Assembly (NCBI GenBank): GCA_928085145.1
Contig: OV725079.1
Span: forward strand, 49,869,308-49,933,307
DNA from: Nezara viridula
Lineage: Eukaryota > Arthropoda > Insecta > Hemiptera > Pentatomidae
DNA length: 64,000 nucleotides
Reading direction: 5' to 3'
Shown here piece by piece: positions 58,545-64,000 of this stretch. The notes below the pieces were generated by a model that was not told where the DNA came from, did not search any database, and saw only the letters and a program-made list of their open reading frames with translations. The number at the start of each line of letters is the position of its first letter. Positions within the stretch are counted from its first letter, which is position 1. Made by a program: the position numbers and the translations under genes.

Positions 58545-58860
58545 CCATGTGCACCGCATCCATTCTCCGGAGATTCCTTTGTCCGCCTCGCTCGCTCATG
58601 ACATTCCGCTGCCCGAGATAGTGGGACCAGAAGGCCGGACTGAGCTGAACCAAGGACCCGATCGGTCCACAATAGGAGCGACTCCTTTGTGGAGCGGACA
58701 ATGGGGCAGTCCTCCAGCCAAAGGAGTTACGATAATTATTGCTTCACGCCTTCCTAACGAGCACGACCCCCGAACGGAGAGCGCTCCATTGGAAGTCTCT
58801 TCCAGGGCACGTACCTCCGAGGGAAAATAATCAACGCCTTTAGAGTAGTCCGTTCAATTG
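58545..58860. other. GC-richer island 8
   Basis: The most GC-rich stretch in the right half, with a 93-codon plus frame (58549-58830) that shows no domain or coding-like bias that I can confirm. No match to local repeats. Either a conserved noncoding element or an unrecognised exon. Confidence 0.35.
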
Positions 58861-59219
58861 AAAGCTAGCTTTTTCATTCTGGTCCACTTGTTTACAGACC
58901 AATGAGATTTCTCTGGCGAAAACTTGATATAATGCTACCTCGCTCTAGTTATACTTGTAATAACAGGATATTAGAAACGTATAGGCCCTCCGAAACCATG
59001 GCTTATACGACAGGAAGTTGTATGGCATTAGAGAATATCTCCATAGCCCTCTTAATAACTGATTCTAGAAGAATTTTATCAATAAATTTCGTTTAAATTT
59101 ATATACATATCTCAATTGTTCGTATAGTTAAAGACGTCTCCAAACATTGGATTATGAAAGTTTCTTCGGTTACATGGAAAAATATATAAAAAAAAGTAAT
59201 TGAAATTTTTTTTTCTTCC
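58861..59219. other. Unassigned DNA
   Basis: A 64-codon frame at 58902-59096 shows nothing recognisable. Confidence 0.3.
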
Positions 59220-59595
59220 TGTTGACTTCAGCTTTTCAAGTCATGAGTCTTCTTCAGCAGCTTGGGGATGTTATAGGTGGTAGTAGTTCTCTCTTCTTCG
59301 AGATATCCAGGGAGCACGTAGTTTACTGACCGGAAGCGGTCACATTTCATTCCGTCTTCATCAGAAACTTTCCTGAATGATGGTTGGAAATCTTTCGCTT
59401 CAATTTTCCACCCAGTTTTTTTTTTAAGGGATAGGGGATTATCAGTCCTATACCCAACCCCCAACTTGGAAGACCAGGAGCTATAGTGAAAGACACAGGG
59501 GTCGCTCACCTCTCTATGAATCTCAGGGTTGGGACGTTACCGCGATACTCCATGCGGGAATCGAACCCGTGCCGTAGTAGTCGAGTAGTGCCTGC
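59220..59595 (-). mobile_element. tRNA-headed SINE or LINE leader, minus strand
   Basis: The minus strand begins with a tRNA-like stretch CTCGACTACTACGGCAC followed by a consensus box B GGGTTCGATTCCCGC. Then comes a body with GGTTGGGTATAGGACTGATA and ATCCCCTATCCC, a phrase of the kind seen in insect LINE leaders. Box A is not preserved. The 93-codon minus frame at 59228-59509 lies inside the body and may be fortuitous. Confidence 0.6.
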
Positions 59596-60159
59596 AGTTT
59601 TATTTTTAATTTATTAATAATTATGCTATTTATTTTTTATCACCAGTTTTTGTCTTATTTATTCCCTCGAACGGTAATTATGGTCCCAAGACGTGGCCCC
59701 AAAACTTAATGTTATTCTCAATATAACCCGCAGGTCAACCCCCTGTAATGTAACCCTATGTAACTCCCTTCTTAAGACTATGGAGAAGAATCATTTAAAG
59801 AACAGGAGTTCCAGATTTACATTGTCTATATTCTTTCTTTGAGTAATCAAAAATATACAAAACGATGAACAGTTATTTACCGGACTTTGGCAAAGCCAGA
59901 TGAAGGATAATGTATTTTAAGTTTGCTATTTTTAGGTACTAACACTTTTTGAGCGTTCAGAGCTTTTTAAGTTTGATTACTTATGGAATATGATACCTCG
60001 AGAATTATAAAACGATGGGAACTGAAAAATTATTGAATACAATCTATTTAATCGGTCCGTTTAATGGTATGTAACGATTTTCGAGCGAACAGCTTGACAG
60101 CTGATGTTATTCATTGAGATTCAACGAGAGCTGTAAAAAGATTGGAATTTGACAGAATG
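59596..60159. other. Unassigned A+T-rich DNA
   Basis: Nothing recognised. Confidence 0.35.
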
Positions 60160-60370
60160 GTCTTGACCAAGATCAAGGCCAGCTAATTGTTGCAAGACCC
60201 ATATTAAGACGTATATATATATATGTAAAGAAAAGGAAATCGTTTTTGTGAATACAAATTAAGTTAAAATAGTTACTAATACTAGACAATTTTAGTTATT
60301 ATTATTAATAATATACTTATATAATATTAATATATACAGTCCTTAACTCCAGAGTCTCAGAATTTTACTT
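60160..60370 (+). mobile_element. hAT-like MITE family 2, internal fragment
   Basis: GGTCTTGACCAAGATCAAGG, GTTGCAAGACC, AAATCGTTTTTGTG and AAAATAGTTACTAATACT occur in the same order as inside the complete copy at 29580-29960. The left terminus is missing and the right side has decayed. Confidence 0.72.
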
Positions 60371-63300
60371 ACTATATGTAAAGAAGTGATAGAACTAAAA
60401 AAACCATTAAAAAAAAAAAAAAAAAAAAAACCGTCAAAATCAGACCAGTTTGACGTCTGAACGTTACATTTTATTGAATTTTATATACTGATTTTAATAA
60501 TTGTTCACCTGTCCGTTTACATAGCTTTAGTTTATCGAAGAAATCGTATTCTAATGATTTCTCTGATCGGTAATTAGGAAAATTAGTCTAATTTAATTGT
60601 GTCATTTTTAATGAACATATTTCAAATTGAAAATATTTTTTTTAAATCGATAGGAAAGCCATATGAGTGGACTCACCTGATTTTTTATTTAAATAATTAG
60701 TGCCATAATATCAGTATAATAGATTTACTTTGCAACCCTTCTATTCCAAGATGAGGTCTATCACTATCCTTCACAATGCCTTTAATGTATTGTCAAGTTA
60801 CTTTTGCATTTGGGCAACAATAAAAATACTAAAAAAAAAAAAAAATTATACATTGTAAATATTCTTAATTTTTGTTGGATTTATATCATAACATGACGAT
60901 ATAAATTGCCAATGCTTGGAAAAACTAAAAAAGTAAAAATAAAAAATATATAAAATACTGAAAAACCCTTATTTATAACTCTGTCATATTGAGAATTTAC
61001 TTGTCCATTAATGTAACCTCATTGGTAAATTTTTAGTGAAATTTAGTTGTTTTTTTTAATTTTTACAGAGTTTGTCTTTAAATAATTTAAAAAGAAATAA
61101 TAACGCTTGTTTGTTCTTTTTAAATATTCTAATATTCTATGTTAAATTTGATGTTTATTAATTTTATGAGATACAATAAACTGTGCGAATTCAAATTCAT
61201 TTATAAATCAGATAAAGAAAGTATTAATTCAGATATTTGAGTTTTATATAAGAATATTAGCGAAAGCATAAAAATTTATAAAAGGTTCTTTTTTTTTCTG
61301 TGTATTCATCGTCACCTCAGTGACTTCAACGCTGGGTTTGCTATTTGGTTATCGTTGCTATAACATTTAGTTGTTTTATTGCAAACTATATTTTGATTTC
61401 ATATTCATATTATTCTAAAAATGTTCCGCTACAATAAATTATTCTCGAAACTTACGTAGATTATTTAATATTTTTTAATTTAATATGTATGTATTGATTG
61501 ATTTTATTTTAAAATATCAATGAGAACACATTTCGATTAAGTATATTGAAATTTGACCACTGTGGACTAAACCACTTGTAAGCAGCTCTATAAAAAACAA
61601 CCTCATACTCCTCAGAGCTATATAAAGTTTAAGTATGATAATGATCATATTGGCATTAATTGCAATTTTTACTTTCACTTCTCTGTATATTTAATATATA
61701 GTAAGAGTAAGTATTACGATCGTGAACATTTCTTTTAATAATATTTATATTTGAATAATTAGGAGATGACCACAAAAAAAAATATATTACAACAATAAAG
61801 GATATTTCTGTATATTAAAAAATAAACGTTGAATAGATAAAATAATACCAAATTGGATAGCTAAGCATTTTACAATATGTAGGTAAGTTTTAGTAAGGTT
61901 TTAGATGAGGTATTTATTATAAAATATGTATTGACCAGATGTTGAGCTCAAGGTCATGGATGACGTAGCAGTTACTAAATAACCGTTACTGTTAGGTGAC
62001 TCAACCGACCCGTGACAGAGAGACAGTTCACATCTCGACAGTGACTTGGTAATTGGATGCGATCTGTTGCTCGAGGATCGATCGCTGCTGACTGCCCTGA
62101 AGTCTTTATTGGAGTGGGCTCAAGATATATTGTAGAGGTTCTACAGGCAGCTCTTTGTTTGGGCCAGGAAAAAATTATGTTCAGTTTCATGGCTATTATT
62201 TCTAATTGTAGCTAGTTGTAATCAAATATTCCTTGAAATGGTTTGTTAGTTCTTTTTCCTTTTATCTAGTTTATTTCTAAAAATGTTATTATTTTTTCTT
62301 AGCTCTTAAACTGACACGTATTTCAGTATTTTAATCACGTTTTAGTGATTAATTTCAATAAATTTTATTTATTTGTTTAATTTAATTTTTGTTTATTTGT
62401 TATATTTTATATTATATTTTTTTTTTTTTACTATTCATGACACATTTTAGGTAATATAGAACATGCAGCCATATTCCAAGACTGAAATATATATATCTAC
62501 TTATCTGTGTGTGTTAATACATGATAATAGAGAAAAATTATAATAAAACTAATAATAATTTATAGATGTTTCAATTTTCAACCCTACCATGCTAACGGTA
62601 CTTCCAATCAATGCAAGACTTGCATGCAGCTATAAACGACCGGATGAAAGAGTTAGTTACTATTCGGTCAGATGCTTTAAGGTAGATTTCGAGTTATGTG
62701 TTTCAAACCCTGTTTTTTTCCCAATTCTAGAATCTAGCGATATAGCTATTATAAATAAGAATAATCCTCCTTAATTAGATTAAACATCTATCTATTCCAT
62801 GCAGCCACTCTCCGACCTATCTTCGGCCATGCCTCCACAGTTGAGCGAGTTTCCAATTCTTTTAAGTATTCAAATATATTCTTGACTGAGATTGAATACA
62901 AAGGTCAGATAGTTACCATCGTCCTGGTTGGCTAATAACCATTCAATGGATTTAAATATAAAATGCAATTGTTATCGAAAGGGAAGCTTTGTCGGAAGAG
63001 GAAGAGGTACGTGCTAGGACTGAACGAAGAGCTGGTTGAGTATTCAGTTTGGTACAGGATATAGCCACCATACTTCACCTCATCCAAAGTCACTATTCAT
63101 AGTCAGGAAGTATTAAATTATCTTTTAGTATGGTTTTGAAAAAAAAAGATTAGGTCTTCAGTTCTCCAACAATGTTTATACCTCAATTTATCTGCATTGG
63201 TATTATTGTATTACAAATCTTTCTCATATTTCGGTCGTAAAGAACGAAATATTTTCTTTTTAAATAAGATTTTGTAAATAAAAAATTTTCATGTAACATA

Positions 63301-63475
63301 TTAAAAAATAACAGAAATCAAAATTATAAAACTAAGGAATGTTAATACCGAAAAAATATATTGATATATTGACATATCCGACCTCAATATTTTATCACTT
63401 TGGATAGGGAAGAAACATGGAAATTAAACAATGCTAACGATATGTATATCATCGATTGTTATGAAATATAGATTG
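60371..63475. other. A+T-rich intergenic DNA
   Basis: Contains an A run (about 60411-60430) and short hydrophobic or low-complexity frames only. The 71-codon minus frame at 61975-62190, in a GC-richer patch, shows no domain. No repeat family of the window is recognised. Confidence 0.4.
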
Positions 63476-63998
63476 ATCTTTTGAAATTTTCCGACTGCTC
63501 CAACACTTACTAGACAAACGCTCTAAACTTTCAATTAATTACAAAAGACTCATCTACTTAACATACAGAGTTGAGCTTTGGGGTTCTACCAAACCATCGA
63601 ATTCCTATCGTATCCAATCCTTACAATCCAAAATCCTTCGTAAAATCCTTTATGCCCCATATTTTGTCACAAATAAAACCAATCATAAAGACCTTAATGT
63701 TCCATATGTTGCAGATGTAGCCCGAGCCAGATACCTATCCTTTCATGATAAACTCCAGTCCCATCCAAATCCGTTTGTTTCCAGCCTTGCTTCTTCTTCG
63801 ATTTCTGATAATCCCCCTAGGCGTCTGAAAACAAGATGGCCACGTGATCTTCTCACCTAGAATTAAATAGGGAGTGCTACCACTGGGGACTCTTCAAGTC
63901 TGTTCATGTCATTATTTCCAATGTGTGCATTTTTACTAGTTGTACTAGTTTATACAGTTGTAAATTTCATTAATTAAGTAAAATAAATCTTTTGAAAT
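63476..63998 (+). mobile_element. 5'-truncated Jockey-type insertion with 12-bp target duplication (family D)
   Basis: ATCTTTTGAAAT at 63476-63487 and 63987-63998 is an exact target duplication. The insertion (63488-63986) is open as a C-terminal RT tail to the stop at 63858-63860: RLLQHLLDKRSKLSINYKRL, VELWGSTKPSNSYRIQSLQS, KILRKILYAPYFVTN, KDLNVPYVAD and RRLKTRWPRDLLT. A 3' UTR with AATAAA at its end follows. Relative to the 51-kb copy a 21-bp in-frame deletion removes most of the IIRPIWTYG block. Confidence 0.93.
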
Positions 63999-64000
63999 AT

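Overview
The window reads as A+T-rich nuclear DNA from an arthropod, most likely an insect. The evidence is a mixture of degraded R1-, Jockey- and RTE-type non-LTR retrotransposons, tRNA-derived SINEs, hAT-like MITEs with 8-bp target duplications, TA and TG microsatellites, and almost no open coding sequence. There is no prokaryotic operon, rRNA gene, CRISPR array or phage. I cannot name the species; a hemipteran or similar insect is only a guess.

Only one stretch looks like a host gene: an intronless 400-codon reading frame at 47276-48478 (+). It has a stop codon directly before its ATG and an AATAAA that overlaps its own stop. I do not recognise the family. Its main visible feature is a pair of TQT tripeptides of the kind bound by dynein light chain LC8.

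Layout. 1-2.6 kb: an R1-clade element on the minus strand (gag-like ORF1, endonuclease, reverse transcriptase) broken by internal deletions, with a perfect 34-bp inverted duplication at one junction. 3-9 kb: a hAT MITE, two LINE 3' ends and a long inverted-repeat element with hammerhead-like motifs. 10-12 kb: a tRNA-Leu-like SINE amplified in tandem between the arms of a ~200-bp inverted repeat. 12-20 kb: mostly unassigned A+T-rich DNA, a near-perfect ~270-bp-arm palindrome (16.1-16.7 kb), a second hammerhead-like inverted-repeat element (18.2-18.8 kb) and a minus-strand SINE. 20-25 kb: several LINE C-terminal remnants, a long TA microsatellite and a SINE. 25-38 kb: gene-poor DNA with isolated GC-richer islands, hAT MITEs and a small foldback element. 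39-46 kb: LINE 3' ends, an RTE-type remnant, a Jockey tail and a SINE/LINE composite. 47-48.5 kb: the host gene. 49-64 kb: a foldback element, two 5'-truncated Jockey insertions each with a 12-bp target duplication, an R1-like C-terminus, two more hAT MITEs with 8-bp duplications, a Jockey RT remnant, and a final stretch in which I see nothing.

The parts do not form a pathway. The window is one putative gene in a transposon-rich intergenic region. The most unusual structures are the inverted-repeat elements whose arms carry outward-facing hammerhead-like cores, and the foldback that encloses a SINE-derived tandem array. A series of GC-richer, non-repetitive islands with homeodomain-type TAAT/ATTA sites are candidate conserved regulatory elements, but that is inference only.
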